DNA from: Botryobacter ruber
GTDB taxonomy: Bacteria > Bacteroidota > Bacteroidia > Cytophagales > Hymenobacteraceae
Length of the DNA: 60,820 bases
Assembly (NCBI RefSeq): GCF_003347595.2
Contig: NZ_QCZK02000025.1
Location: forward strand, 1 to 60,820
Reading direction: 5' to 3'
Position numbers and translations under genes: made by a program. The notes below the pieces were generated by a model that made no database searches, had not been told where the DNA came from, and saw only the letters and a list, made by a program, of their open reading frames with translations. Of the stretch, positions 42,354 through 51,746 are shown in pieces. The first letter of the stretch is position 1. Each line of letters starts with the position of its first letter.

Positions 42354-43431
42354 ATTCAGATGCTGAGAACCGTTCAAAAGCCGCTTGTAGCTGCTCCTGC
42401 GTGGGGCGGGTGCCGGACTGCACGATAAACCGGTACCGGAAGGTAACAGACTTGCCGGCAGGCAGTTTGAAATTAAGTTCTTCTTTGCCGCCGCTCATTT
42501 CCTTTTGCCCCAGCGGGTTGGCGCTGAAAAGGCCGTAGCCGCGGGCCATCCAGTAAGTGGGATAGCCAATGTTCTGAGGGTGGTCCAGGAGGATAAGCGA
42601 TACAGGTTCTTCGCGGATGGTGCCGATCAGCTCTACCCACTTTGCCCGCGTGCCCCACACTTCCTCTCCCGAAATGCCTTCGCTGCTGTGGTAGTTGCCG
42701 GTGATGGTGGGGTGGCTGCCTTTCGACAAGTCCTGTTCCTGGCCCGCCGCATCGATGTATTTGGACGGTTTGGCGGTCAGGTGCTCCAGCTCGCGGGCTA
42801 CCCGGATGGCATACATGCCCTCTTTGCTATCCTGGAACAGCACATCTTCGTTTGTAGCGGTCAGGGTGGTGATGCGGTCGATGGTGCGGCTGTTGGCGGT
42901 GCCGCTGAAAATGAAGGTTGTCTCCTCGCGGAGCAGTATGCTGCTGTCGGGTTTAAGCCAGTGCGCACGCACCTGCAGTTCAGCTTTGTCGTTGCCGTTT
43001 TGCAGGAGCGTGACGGCCTGGTGGCGGATGGTGCCATAATGCTGCCTGCGCTCCTGCGGAATAGCCTCGGAGTTGTTCCAGAAGTCGAGCCCGTTCACGT
43101 TGCCGTAGTTCAGCCACATGCCCACCTGGTGCGGATGGTCGATGCGTTCTGCCTCGCGTGGCGCAAAGGGCCAGCCCCGGGTAATGGGGTTGCCTGCAGG
43201 CGAAAGCACCGGGTACAGCACCGGCTTCTTCAGTTCATCGGGGTAAATGTAGGAAGTAAACAGCTCCCCGTCCACCAGTACATCGACACGCTTTTCGGCA
43301 GGCTTGGGGATGAGCGTGAACGTTTCTGTTTCAGCGGACTGCTGGGCCGGTTGCTTTACGCAGGCTGCCAGTAAGGTAAGAATGCCAAAAGAAAAGCTGG
43401 TAAAAAGCGATCTGTTTCTGTTACCTTGCAT
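42352..43431 (-). CDS. PmoA-family (DUF6807) lipoprotein
   Basis: 359 residues; lipoprotein signal with Cys24 (LLAACVKQ). The body has 'YPVLSPAGNPITRGWPFAP' and 'DHPHQVGMWLNYGNVNGLDFWN', characteristic of the PmoA/DUF6807 family common in Bacteroidetes sugar-use loci, followed by beta-rich segments ending 'SVTFRYRFIVQSG'. The family's biochemical role is not well defined to my knowledge. Anchored in a membrane facing the periplasm or surface. It is a single gene here. Confidence 0.8.
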   Translation of the reverse strand: MQGNRNRSLFTSFSFGILTLLAACVKQPAQQSAETETFTLIPKPAEKRVDVLVDGELFTSYIYPDELKKPVLYPVLSPAGNPITRGWPFAPREAERIDHPHQVGMWLNYGNVNGLDFWNNSEAIPQERRQHYGTIRHQAVTLLQNGNDKAELQVRAHWLKPDSSILLREETTFIFSGTANSRTIDRITTLTATNEDVLFQDSKEGMYAIRVARELEHLTAKPSKYIDAAGQEQDLSKGSHPTITGNYHSSEGISGEEVWGTRAKWVELIGTIREEPVSLILLDHPQNIGYPTYWMARGYGLFSANPLGQKEMSGGKEELNFKLPAGKSVTFRYRFIVQSGTRPTQEQLQAAFERFSASE

Positions 43432-43668
43432 GAGAATGAAAATTTGATTATTTTAATTAAAAATTGCCGCCACCGTCTTTCGTTAAAAGAGCAAGTTATG
43501 ATTCCTTGGAGTAATAGTAAAGCCTCGGGGAAATATCTTCTTAATTTGCCGTACAACAAGGCATGCTAAGTAAATCGGGGTTGGCCTGCTGGCTTACCCG
43601 GACAGGCTTTGGCAAAGAGAATACAGGGCCATTGAAGTAAGTTTAGTTCAACCTTTAAGCAATACCCA

Positions 43669-44502
43669 ATGAACCAAAAGAGAAAGCCTTTGCTGATGCT
43701 GCCCGTGTGGTGGCTGGTTGTATCCCTTCTTGCTGTGGCCCCTTGTGTTGTCCAGGCACAGATTAGTTTTTACAGGCCAAAGTCCCTTATCATTCCGCTG
43801 CACGACCAGAAAAACCAGTTGCATCTATCGGTAGGAAAAGGAGGTGGCTATGACGTTAATGCCTCTTATGCCTTCACCGAAAAGCTGGCAATTTTCACTA
43901 CCGCCACCTTCGATAATTTCACGAACAGAAAACCTGCTCTTTTTTGGAGCGACAATTATTATGTACAAAGGAATGACTATGTCGTGCGGGGAGGCCTGGG
44001 CTACTTTACCAGTATCGACATGAAGCACCTGCCTGTGTTAGAGATTTACGCCGGTGCCGGAACCAGTAAAATCAACAATTATGTATACTTTGAAAATCCC
44101 GACAACCGTGATGTGACCCAGGCCCGTTATCAGACGGTATATTTGCAGGCGAATGTGGGGATTAACCAAGCGAAGTGGATCGATTTTGCCATTGGTACCA
44201 GAATTGCCTATTCCCACTATTCAGATTTTAGCTTTTATGGCCCCCATCCTTATTCTCCTGGTATTATTAGTGGTAATTACAACAACTTATGGGGTGTAAC
44301 AGCAGAACCGGTTTTTAGCTTAGGCTTTAAGTACAAAGGTATTAAACTGGATGGACAGTTAGGAGGGGCTATCTTTTTGTTTGGACCAAAAGTCGACAAC
44401 AAATATGATGCCTGGGGTGATGAGGATACTATCGTACTGGATGCTTTACTGGGAAGAATCAGCCTGCAGCATAATCTGAACTTCAGTAAGAAAAATGATT
44501 GA
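43669..44502 (+). CDS. Small outer-membrane beta-barrel-like protein, unknown
   Basis: 277 residues with a signal peptide (LLAVAPCVVQAQ). Repeated amphipathic strands rich in Tyr, Asn and Gly ('NASYAFTEKLAIFTTATFDNF', 'YVVRGGLGYFTSI', 'LEIYAGAGTSKINNYVYF') suggest an eight- to ten-stranded barrel. I do not recognise a named family. It has its own upstream region of about 240 bases and precedes the MBL-fold gene by about 100 bases on the same strand. Confidence 0.6.
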   Translation: MNQKRKPLLMLPVWWLVVSLLAVAPCVVQAQISFYRPKSLIIPLHDQKNQLHLSVGKGGGYDVNASYAFTEKLAIFTTATFDNFTNRKPALFWSDNYYVQRNDYVVRGGLGYFTSIDMKHLPVLEIYAGAGTSKINNYVYFENPDNRDVTQARYQTVYLQANVGINQAKWIDFAIGTRIAYSHYSDFSFYGPHPYSPGIISGNYNNLWGVTAEPVFSLGFKYKGIKLDGQLGGAIFLFGPKVDNKYDAWGDEDTIVLDALLGRISLQHNLNFSKKND

Positions 44503-44606
44503 GTTGTAATAGCTGCTTCGCTTATTGTCTGGACATCCTCGTTAAAACTTACATCCTTCGCAACAACCTATATTCGATATTGGAAACCAGAACAAAAGTT
44601 ATCCGC

Positions 44607-45710
44607 ATGGCCGTTTACATTGTTTCCGTAACGTTACTCCTGCTTACCCTGACGGGCAGCGGCTTTCTGAACCTGGCGCCGCAGTTTGGCGGCAAAATAA
44701 AAGGCGAGCGGCTGGAAAGGGTACAGCAATCCCCGAACTACAGCGACGGCGTTTTTCAGAACCCCGTGGAAACCAGCATGGACCTGAGCGTGAAAGAATA
44801 CTTTAAACTGTTCGGCAACTACCTGAACAAAGGCGAAAACCTGGAGCCGGACTGGGTGATACCGGTGCAGGAAATAAACCCGCAACGCTTCCGCCAGCGG
44901 CAGGATACCGCCACGGTTATTACCTGGTTCGGCCATTCGGCTTTCCTTGTCGAGCTGGACGGGAAGCGCCTGCTGCTCGACCCGATGCTGGGCAATGTCG
45001 CTTCGCCTGTTTCCTTTATCGGCCCGGAACGGTTTAATGAGAAATTGCCCATTTCTATTGAAGATTTGCCGGCGATAGATGCCGTGCTGCTCTCGCACGA
45101 CCATTACGACCACCTGGATTACGGCTCCATCATGGGGCTGAAAGAAAAGGTGGCGCACTTTTTTGTACCGCTCGGGCTGGGAGCGCACCTGGAGGCCTGG
45201 GGCGTGCCGGCAAAAAACATTACCGAACTCGACTGGTGGCAGGAAGCATCCTACCAGGGGCTGACGTTTGTCTCCACACCGGCGCGGCATTTCTCCGGTC
45301 GCGGCCTCACCGACCGCATGGAAACGCTCTGGACCTCGTGGGTGATCCGGGGCCGGAACGACAAGCTGTTCTTCAGCGGCGACACCGGTTATTTCGATGG
45401 CTTTAAAGAAATAGGGGAGAAGTACGGTCCTTTTGACCTGACGATGGTGGAGTGTGGGCAGTACAACGAGATGTGGTCCGACATACACATGATGCCCGAG
45501 CAAACCGTACAGGCCCACCTCGACCTGCGCGGGAAGCTGCTGATGCCCATCCACTGGGGCGCTTTCCGGCTGGCCCTCCACCCCTGGACAGAACCCATCG
45601 AACGCGCCAGGGCAAGTGCCAGGGCCGTAGGCGTACCCATTGCCACACCTGTTATCGGTGCTCCTTTTGTGCTGCATCAGGCCATTCCGTCTGTTCCCTG
45701 GTGGCGGTAG
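44607..45710 (+). CDS. MBL-fold hydrolase of the NAPE-PLD/UlaG-like type
   Basis: 367 residues from ATG 44607; the frame is open to TTG 44499, but the first ATG gives a sensible N-terminal membrane anchor (VTLLLLTLTGSGFLNLAP). The metal-binding set is 'LLSHDHYDHLD' (HxHxDH), then 'TPARHFSGRG', 'FFSGDTGY' and 'LMPIHWGAFRLA'. Preceded by 'WFGHSAFLVELDG', this is the NAPE-phospholipase-D-like/YfjN-type branch of the metallo-beta-lactamase fold. It probably hydrolyses a phosphodiester at the membrane; the substrate is unknown. Confidence 0.85.
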   Translation: MAVYIVSVTLLLLTLTGSGFLNLAPQFGGKIKGERLERVQQSPNYSDGVFQNPVETSMDLSVKEYFKLFGNYLNKGENLEPDWVIPVQEINPQRFRQRQDTATVITWFGHSAFLVELDGKRLLLDPMLGNVASPVSFIGPERFNEKLPISIEDLPAIDAVLLSHDHYDHLDYGSIMGLKEKVAHFFVPLGLGAHLEAWGVPAKNITELDWWQEASYQGLTFVSTPARHFSGRGLTDRMETLWTSWVIRGRNDKLFFSGDTGYFDGFKEIGEKYGPFDLTMVECGQYNEMWSDIHMMPEQTVQAHLDLRGKLLMPIHWGAFRLALHPWTEPIERARASARAVGVPIATPVIGAPFVLHQAIPSVPWWR

Positions 45711-46041
45711 CCGGTGCAGTTACTGGCGGAAAGTCATTACAACACTCTCCGGTTTGCCACACAAAGAGTTATATTTCCTGTCAGAAGAAAGTTTTTTTTG
45801 AATTTGGATTTTCGGATGTAAATTGCGCAGGTTTTACCTGTTTGATATTACTATGGCAATAGTGTGTGCGGCAGGTAGCCCTGTTGGGCCGGGAAACATT
45901 CCGGGAAAATACTTTTACCCGGATAAAATAATTTGCCGCTTTCGGGAGTTGAAAGATAGAAGGGGAATGTTACCGGTTGAAGAAGTATTAGTGCTTCATA
46001 AGCAGAACCTTCTACCGAAATTAATTTTAAACGACGTCTAC
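45711..46041. other. 330-base gap, no convincing gene
   Basis: The frame of the next gene is open through much of it, but the codons before ATG 46042 show no signal or family. No strong repeat or hairpin. Confidence 0.5.
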
Positions 46042-46311
46042 ATGCAAAATCGATTGTTTATCAACCTATTGGCGGGCATGGCGCTACTGCTTGCCGTTTC
46101 GAGCTGCCAGAAAAGAGTGATTATCGCACGGCCGACCTCTTCTTCGTCTGCAGCGGCAAAAGGACTTCCGCCGGGGCAGGCTAAAAAACTGTACGGTCAT
46201 CAGTCTGCCAAAGCGTTTGCGCCAGGACAGCAAAAGAAAAAAGGCTCCACCATTGTTATTGTGAACGGGAAAGATTCCGGCCATAAAAAGAAAGGTGGCA
46301 AAAAGAAATAG
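46042..46311 (+). CDS. Small basic lipoprotein
   Basis: 89 residues from ATG 46042 (MQNRLFINLLAGMALLLAVSSC), a lipoprotein signal with Cys at about 22. The mature part has 'KGLPPGQAKKLYGHQSAKAFAPGQQKKK', a PPGQAKK..G..SAK..APGQ pattern I associate with small lipoproteins of Bacteroidetes, and a Lys-rich end. The longer frame from 45823 would hide this signal and is not preferred. Function unknown. Confidence 0.7.
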   Translation: MQNRLFINLLAGMALLLAVSSCQKRVIIARPTSSSSAAAKGLPPGQAKKLYGHQSAKAFAPGQQKKKGSTIVIVNGKDSGHKKKGGKKK

Positions 46312-46322
46312 AAACACGCGTT

Positions 46323-46375
46323 CCCGCTGCCGCGCCTGCCTGCAGGTGCGGCAGCGGGAATGGTGGCAGGTGCAG
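46323..46375. repeat. Stem-loop joined to a dispersed repeat copy
   Basis: CCCGCTGCCGC (46323-46333) pairs with GCGGCAGCGGG (46348-46358). The right arm runs into GCAGCGGGAATGGTGGCAGG then TGCAG (46351-46375). The same 25 bases, with one change, occur at the intron deletion joint (60159-60183). It lies between two convergent genes and may act as a terminator although a T run is missing. Confidence 0.65.
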
Positions 46376-46380
46376 TAACC

Positions 46381-47091
46381 TTAATTCCGGACAAAAAGCC
46401 ATTTTACGGAGTGGTAAATGCCCAGGCCCGCATACCCCAGTATGCCGGGCTTTTTCTTTTCCTTCAGGTGAATGGTGATGGTGGAAAACTGCGACAGGTG
46501 GCTGATCCTGTTCATTTTGCCTTTCAACGTTTCGATAACGCCGTTCAGCCGTTCGAGTTCCTTCTCCACCAGCACTGCTTCTGCTACGGTTTCAGCCTCC
46601 TCCAGCAGCAGCAGGTAAGTTTCCCTTGCTTTTTCGGCATTCTCCAGCCTGAGCTGGAAATCTAAAAACTGATCTGTTACATCCTGCCCGTGCAGGGTCT
46701 TCGACTCAAGTTCCCCCAGAGCGGCAATGTCGGCGATGGCGCTGTTCAGGAACTTGCTTTCTACCCGGATAACCGTTTTGTAAGTGCCGGCTTCGTGCAG
46801 GTAGCCGTTGTACGTTTCGGCAATGCGGCCAATCAGCAAATTGGTGGAATCGGGGCTCTTCACCAGCATGTGCAGCACCGCCGAATAAAGTACTTTCCTT
46901 TCCAGCGAGCCTGCCTCTGCGTATTCCGTTTCAGCAATTCCCTTGTAGCCGATAGTTGTTTCCTGCTGTAGTACCGCCTCGCTCTGTACACGGACAGGCG
47001 CCTCTGCCTGCCGGGCCGGAACCTGTTCAGATGCCGCACAACCAGAAAAGAGTCCCAGCAGGAGCAGGAAAAAAAAGATAGAATTACGCAT
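46381..47091 (-). CDS. DUF4349 lipoprotein
   Basis: 236 residues. Lipoprotein signal with 'FSGCAAS'. The DUF4349 core runs from 'RKVLYSAVLHMLVKSPDSTNLLIGRIAETYNGYLHEAG' to 'RISHLSQFSTITIHL', with a coiled coil in the middle (about 150-200) and a hydrophobic C-terminal segment. The family is an envelope protein of unknown function. Transcribed alone; a 350-base gap lies upstream. Confidence 0.8.
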   Translation of the reverse strand: MRNSIFFFLLLLGLFSGCAASEQVPARQAEAPVRVQSEAVLQQETTIGYKGIAETEYAEAGSLERKVLYSAVLHMLVKSPDSTNLLIGRIAETYNGYLHEAGTYKTVIRVESKFLNSAIADIAALGELESKTLHGQDVTDQFLDFQLRLENAEKARETYLLLLEEAETVAEAVLVEKELERLNGVIETLKGKMNRISHLSQFSTITIHLKEKKKPGILGYAGLGIYHSVKWLFVRN

Positions 47092-47443
47092 ACGCTATAT
47101 TGTTAAGGAAGCACTAAGAGTTCCGGATTAATTTCAATTACAGCCGAAATTATATTAAACTAACAATATAAAAAATAAATATTTTAATTTTTTTCTTTTA
47201 AACACGCCTTTGTTTGCACATGGGTTTCAGAAATATGGCGGTATGTGCCGAAAAAGGCCGGCAGCGCCTGTAATTATGTTCTGCACCCGCCACCACACCC
47301 GCTGCTGCCCTCGAAAAGGGTTGAGCCGGTAAATTAGTCTGATTATAAATTGCTATTAATCAGCAGTTATTCGTAACCCGGAAGCTGCAACCGGCAGTAT
47401 AGAGTAGGTAGAATCTAATTGTTGAATTAAATACAAATAAGTT
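47092..47443. other. 350-base gap with an AT-rich tract and a dispersed repeat
   Basis: A strongly AT-rich tract spans about 47135-47200. A dispersed repeat copy in minus orientation lies at 47279-47308 (CTGCACCCGCCACCACACCC). No gene is seen. Confidence 0.6.
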
Positions 47444-47680
47444 ATGGAAGCAACCTGCAATCACTGCACCCACTGGGAGCAGGATCAGAACAAAATGCAC
47501 ATGCAAAGCAACGATTTTGGCGTGTGCGACGAACTTACCGGAAAGCATGCCATGGAGCCGTCTTACGTGCTGCCGCTGGTGCACGAAGGCAAAATGGAAG
47601 AGAAACCCCGTCAGTTTGAAATGATAACAGGCGCCCAGTTTGGCTGCAACCACTTCAGCGAAAAGAAAAGCTGGGTATAA
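47444..47680 (+). CDS. Small Cys/His-containing protein, unknown
   Basis: 78 residues. Cysteines and histidines are spaced as 'CNHCTHWEQ', 'GVCDELTGKH' and 'GCNHF', a possible metal site. No signal peptide. It resembles short conserved Bacteroidetes proteins without a named role. It ends 21 bases before a strong terminator, which supports it as a real transcript. Confidence 0.6.
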   Translation: MEATCNHCTHWEQDQNKMHMQSNDFGVCDELTGKHAMEPSYVLPLVHEGKMEEKPRQFEMITGAQFGCNHFSEKKSWV

Positions 47681-47701
47681 AACTTTAACATAATAAAACT
47701 C

Positions 47702-47737
47702 AAAAAGCCGCTCCGGTTACGTCCGGAGCGGCTTTTT
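47702..47737. terminator. Bidirectional terminator
   Basis: AAAAAGCCGCTCCG pairs with CGGAGCGGCTTTTT. It lies between the small Cys/His gene and the convergent tetR-type gene. Confidence 0.88.
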
Positions 47738-47783
47738 GAGTTTTAACTCCTAGGTAATACTACAACAGGAGCGCTAGAGATCG

Positions 47784-48488
47784 CTATGCTTCGTTGGCAG
47801 GAGGTAGCGTTGAGTTGTTCTGGATACAGGAATACACCATATGTCTTAAGTAAGCAAAAACTTGCTGCTCGTCTTTCTCCTCAAAATCAGTCAGGGACGG
47901 CAGGTGAAGCATGAAAAAATGCTGGTAATGGGCCATTTCGATCAGCGTACTGGATAGTGACCGCGGATATTTATAAGTCGGGTTAAACTCCAGGATTATC
48001 TGGGCAATTCTGGCGCATAAGTCTTTGTAAGGCTTAAACAGCATCTTCTTGTTATCATCTGTTACATGATGGGTAAGGTAAACTTTGGAAGCCTCCTTTA
48101 GCACCACCTGGTGCAGCAGCGCTTTGTCAATATGTTCGTAGGTTGTAAATTCATCTTTTACCTGCAAAAGCAGTAACCTGATAACGAGGTCTAATTTGAG
48201 CACAGGATCCGTCATATTTTGTGTTCTGATGAACAGTTGATATTCAATCCAGCGCCAGTACCAGTCGATCAGGTAAAGCAGCAACCGGTGCTTGTTCTCA
48301 AAATAACGGTAAACGCTCGATTCGTTTGTACTCATCCGCTGCGCCAGCTTTTTAAACGTAAAATCTTCAAATCCTAATTCCTGAATAAGTTCTATCCCGT
48401 GCTTGATAATGCGTTTGCCAAGGTCCGATGATTCGGGATCACGGAGGAAAAGCTCATCGTTTAATTTAATCTGAAGCTGCCAGTTCAT
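47784..48488 (-). CDS. TetR-family transcriptional regulator
   Basis: 234 residues. The N-terminal HTH (about 25-70: 'GIELIQELGFEDFTFKKLAQRMSTNESSVYRYFENK') is typical TetR; the rest is a helical ligand/dimer domain I cannot assign. It is divergent from bioA with 152 bases between the starts, so it probably regulates the bioA-accBC operon, itself, or both. I see no unmistakable palindrome in that gap. A ligand such as an acyl-CoA or a biotin-related compound is only a guess from the neighbours. Confidence 0.85.
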   Translation of the reverse strand: MNWQLQIKLNDELFLRDPESSDLGKRIIKHGIELIQELGFEDFTFKKLAQRMSTNESSVYRYFENKHRLLLYLIDWYWRWIEYQLFIRTQNMTDPVLKLDLVIRLLLLQVKDEFTTYEHIDKALLHQVVLKEASKVYLTHHVTDDNKKMLFKPYKDLCARIAQIILEFNPTYKYPRSLSSTLIEMAHYQHFFMLHLPSLTDFEEKDEQQVFAYLRHMVYSCIQNNSTLPPANEA

Positions 48489-48603
48489 ATTTTGTAATGC
48501 AATAAAAGGTACTGCAAATCGTACGCTTAAAAGTAAGCGATTCGGGTGTAAATGTAGTAATTTAAAATTTGAAAGTAATACTGTTATTTCTGAAAAATTA
48601 ATT

Positions 48604-48611
48604 TACCTTTG
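48604..48611 (+). promoter_or_regulatory. -7 box of the bioA operon promoter
   Basis: TACCTTTG matches TAnnTTTG, 30 bases before the bioA ATG and within the bioA/tetR intergenic gap. No clear TTTG at -33. Confidence 0.6.
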
Positions 48612-48640
48612 TACCGGAACTGCTCCCAATAAACAGGCCT

Positions 48641-49894
48641 ATGAAGCTATGGTTTCCTTACTCCCAGATGGCAAACAAAACCACACGTTTTTCTGTGGTA
48701 AAAGCAGAAGGAGTTTACCTGTACCTGAGCGAACATAAAAAAGTGATTGATGGCGTTTCCTCCTGGTGGGCAGCCATTCACGGGTATAACCATCCCGCCC
48801 TCAACCAGGCCCTGCAGGAGCAGGCAGCAAACTTTTCCCACGTCATGCTGGGGGGGCTGGAGCATCAACCGGCGCAGGAATTAGCCACAAAGCTCGTAGA
48901 GATAACACCATCAGGTTTAAATCATGTCTTTTTTTCGGATAGCGGTTCGGTAGGAGTGGAGGTGGCCCTGAAAATGGCCATTCAGTTCTGGCGCAACCAG
49001 GGCAACCTGGCTAAAACCAACTTCCTCTCCCTGCGCCACGCCTACCACGGCGATACCTTTAAGGCTATGGAAGTAGGCGACGATTCCGATTTCCAGCAGG
49101 CATTCGGGCATGTGCTGCAGAAAGGATATTTCCTGGAGACCCCCGCCGGCGGATTTCATGCCGCAGCCGCTGCCTTACAACCCGACATCGACAAGCTGGA
49201 GAACCTGCTCCAAACGAATCATCATACCATCGCAGCCTTTATTCTTGAACCCTTGGTGCAATGCGCCGGCGGCTTCAGAATGTACTCCCCGCTGTACCTG
49301 CAGGCGGCAAAAGAGTTGTGCACGAAATACAATGTCCTGCTTATTTTTGATGAGGTAGCTACCGGTTTCGGGAGAACCGGGAAACGTTTTGCTGCCGACC
49401 ATGCCGGGGTTACACCTGATATCATGATCCTGGGCAAAGCCCTGACAGCTGGCTACCTGGGCCATGCCGCCACCCTGACCACCACCAGGGTATTCGAAGG
49501 CTTCCTGGGCGCGGACTACGACAAAGCGTTTATGCATGGCCCCACTTTCATGGGCAACGCACTGGCCTGTGCCGTAGCGCTCAAAAGTATCGAACTGTTT
49601 GAGCAGGAAGATTACCCCGAAAAAGTAAGCCGCATAGAAGCTACCCTGCAGGAGCACCTGGGCACCATCCGGCACGGGAGCATCCGGGAAGTACGTGTAC
49701 TCGGCGCTATCGGGGTGGTGGAAGTAACGGACGCAAAGTACCTGGAAGGCTTCACGGACTATGCCGTACAGCACGGGGCATGGCTGCGTCCTTTTGGTAA
49801 CTATGTCTACCTCATGCCGCCTTATATCATCCAGGAAGAGGAACTGAAGCAGCTGATACTGGTAATAAGTAATTGGTTTACAAAATTTAACTGA
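48641..49894 (+). CDS. bioA: Adenosylmethionine-8-amino-7-oxononanoate aminotransferase
   Basis: 417 residues, full length. BioA hallmarks are 'GVSSWWAAIHGYNHP', 'MLGGLEHQPA' in the substrate region, 'FSDSGSVGVEVALKMA', 'RHAYHGDTFKAM', 'DEVATGFGRTGK', the PLP lysine in 'ILGKALTAG', 'FMHGPTFMGN' and the end 'RPFGNYVYLMPPYII'. It converts KAPA to DAPA with S-adenosylmethionine as amino donor, a step of biotin synthesis. No other bio gene is near. It is followed after 6 bases by an accB homologue and by accC, coupling biotin synthesis with biotin-dependent carboxylation genes. Confidence 0.93.
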   Translation: MKLWFPYSQMANKTTRFSVVKAEGVYLYLSEHKKVIDGVSSWWAAIHGYNHPALNQALQEQAANFSHVMLGGLEHQPAQELATKLVEITPSGLNHVFFSDSGSVGVEVALKMAIQFWRNQGNLAKTNFLSLRHAYHGDTFKAMEVGDDSDFQQAFGHVLQKGYFLETPAGGFHAAAAALQPDIDKLENLLQTNHHTIAAFILEPLVQCAGGFRMYSPLYLQAAKELCTKYNVLLIFDEVATGFGRTGKRFAADHAGVTPDIMILGKALTAGYLGHAATLTTTRVFEGFLGADYDKAFMHGPTFMGNALACAVALKSIELFEQEDYPEKVSRIEATLQEHLGTIRHGSIREVRVLGAIGVVEVTDAKYLEGFTDYAVQHGAWLRPFGNYVYLMPPYIIQEEELKQLILVISNWFTKFN

Positions 49895-49900
49895 CCCCAT

Positions 49901-50356
49901 ATGAATGCCGACGAAATTAAAGAAACTTTACAGTTAATAGCTGGCGCCAACCTCCACCGCGTCAACATCAACCTGAAAGGTTTTAAAATGAAAGTGGAAG
50001 GAGCATTGGCAGCTGAAAGCCAACCTGAAAAACTTACTGCACCTGCCACCACAGCCTCAGATGCCGTAGTGGGGCAGCCGGAACAGGTTAAGGCCGAAGC
50101 GCCGCAGCAGGACCTTGCGGTAGTGAAGTCCACGATGGTGGGTACTTTTTATGCCGCTGCCTCGCCGGGTAAACCGGCTTTTATTCAACCTGGAAAACAG
50201 ATTGCGGTCGGCGATACCGTAGGTACTATCAAAGCCCTGCAGCTTTTCCATGACGTTACCTCCGATTTAGCAGGAACCGTGGAAGAGATCCTGGTGAAAG
50301 AAGGTGAGTCTGTCGAGTTTGATCAACCCCTGTTTACGATAACAAAACATGTTTAA
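49901..50356 (+). CDS. accB: AccB/BCCP homologue lacking the biotinylation lysine
   Basis: 151 residues. The N-terminal '[34 protein letters not shown]' and the C-terminal biotinyl fold ('[36 protein letters not shown]' to '[24 protein letters not shown]') are classical BCCP of acetyl-CoA carboxylase. Where BCCPs have EAMKMMNE, this protein has KALQLFHD (111-118): the biotin-accepting Lys is Gln114 (codon CAG, 50240-50242) and the flanking Glu and Met residues are changed too. It therefore cannot be biotinylated in the normal way. The rest of the domain looks intact, which argues against simple decay. The Ala/Pro linker (about 46-55) holds a dispersed repeat copy. Overlaps accC by 8 bases. 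Confidence 0.88.
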   Translation: MNADEIKETLQLIAGANLHRVNINLKGFKMKVEGALAAESQPEKLTAPATTASDAVVGQPEQVKAEAPQQDLAVVKSTMVGTFYAAASPGKPAFIQPGKQIAVGDTVGTIKALQLFHDVTSDLAGTVEEILVKEGESVEFDQPLFTITKHV

Positions 50357-51728
50357 AAAGATTCTGATAGCCAACAGAGGCGAAATCGCGCTGCGGGTAA
50401 TCCGCACCTGCAACGAGATGGGGATAAAAACGGTAGCTGTTTACTCAACTGCCGATAAAGACAGCCTGCATGTGCGGTTTGCCGACGAAGCCGTGTGCAT
50501 AGGCGGTCCGCAGAGCAAAGACTCCTACCTGCAGATACATAGTATCATGGCCGCTGCCGAAATAACCAATGCAGATGCCATTCATCCCGGGTATGGCTTT
50601 TTATCGGAAAATGCCCGCTTTTCGGCCGCCTGCCGGGACCACAACATCAAATTTATCGGCGCAACGCCCGAGCAGATTAACGCCATGGGAGACAAGGCCA
50701 ATGCCAAGGCTACCATGATAAAAGCCGGTGTGCCCACTGTGCCGGGCTCCGAAGGATTACTCCAGTCGCTTGACGATGCCAGGAAAACCGCGAAGCGTAT
50801 CGGGTATCCGGTTATGCTGAAGGCAACTGCCGGTGGTGGTGGAAAGGGCATGCAGATTGTATGGGAAGAGGAGAAACTGGAAGCAACGCTGCGTAAAACC
50901 ATGCAGGAAGCCCAGGCCGCCTTCGGGAACGACGGAATGTACATGGAAAAATACATCGAAGAGCCCCGCCATATCGAAATCCAGGTAATGGGCGACCAGT
51001 ACGGGAATGTTGTCCACCTGTCGGAGCGTGATTGTTCTGTTCAGCGAAGGCATCAGAAGCTGGTGGAGGAATCGCCTTCGCCGTTTATGACGCCTGAACT
51101 GCGGGAGAAGATGGGCGAGGCTGCCGTAAAAGCTGCCAAAGCCGTGAACTATGAAGGTGCGGGTACCGTTGAGTTCCTGGTGGACAAGAACCGCGATTTC
51201 TATTTCATGGAAATGAATACCCGTATACAGGTGGAGCACCCAGTAACAGAGCAGGTGGTGAACTACGATTTAATAGCGGAACAAATAAAAGTAGCAGCAG
51301 GAGTACCTATTTCCGGCAAAAATTATTATCCCGAGTTGCATGCCATCGAATGCCGCATCAATGCCGAGGACCCTGAGCAGGGCTTCCGGCCTTCGCCCGG
51401 TAAAATTACAGCGCTGCACCGCCCGGGTGGCTACGGTGTTCGGGTAGATTCACATATCTATTCCGGCTATACCATACCGCCGTACTACGATTCAATGATT
51501 GCCAAACTCATTACCACCGGCCGTACACGGGAAGAAGCCATTACCCGCATGCACCGGGCCCTGAAGGAGTTTTTTGTGCAGGGAATTAAAACCACCATTC
51601 CTTTTCACCTGCAGCTGATGCAGAACGAAGAATTCCGGAAAGGAAATTATACAACTAAATTCATGGAGACTTTCCGGATGACAACATCCGAAAAGGAGCC
51701 TGTGCTTACACCAGAAACCATCGCTTAA
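50349..51728 (+). CDS. accC: Biotin carboxylase subunit AccC
   Basis: 459 residues, an ATP-grasp enzyme. '[10 protein letters not shown]', the glycine loop '[11 protein letters not shown]', '[16 protein letters not shown]' and '[14 protein letters not shown]' hold the ATP, bicarbonate and catalytic residues of biotin carboxylase; none is missing. It carboxylates biotin on a carrier protein. The partner encoded just before it lacks the biotin lysine, so it must use another BCCP, act on free biotin, or be controlled by the pseudo-carrier. The ATG lies within the end of accB (8-base overlap). Confidence 0.93.
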   Translation: MFKKILIANRGEIALRVIRTCNEMGIKTVAVYSTADKDSLHVRFADEAVCIGGPQSKDSYLQIHSIMAAAEITNADAIHPGYGFLSENARFSAACRDHNIKFIGATPEQINAMGDKANAKATMIKAGVPTVPGSEGLLQSLDDARKTAKRIGYPVMLKATAGGGGKGMQIVWEEEKLEATLRKTMQEAQAAFGNDGMYMEKYIEEPRHIEIQVMGDQYGNVVHLSERDCSVQRRHQKLVEESPSPFMTPELREKMGEAAVKAAKAVNYEGAGTVEFLVDKNRDFYFMEMNTRIQVEHPVTEQVVNYDLIAEQIKVAAGVPISGKNYYPELHAIECRINAEDPEQGFRPSPGKITALHRPGGYGVRVDSHIYSGYTIPPYYDSMIAKLITTGRTREEAITRMHRALKEFFVQGIKTTIPFHLQLMQNEEFRKGNYTTKFMETFRMTTSEKEPVLTPETIA

Positions 51729-51746
51729 CAAATAAAAACCACCTAA

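Noticed and set aside
44499..44606. Earlier TTG start of the MBL-fold protein
   Set aside because: It overlaps the preceding gene and adds residues with no family match; ATG 44607 gives a normal membrane anchor.
45823..46041. Longer form of the small lipoprotein
   Set aside because: It would bury the lipoprotein signal that starts at ATG 46042.
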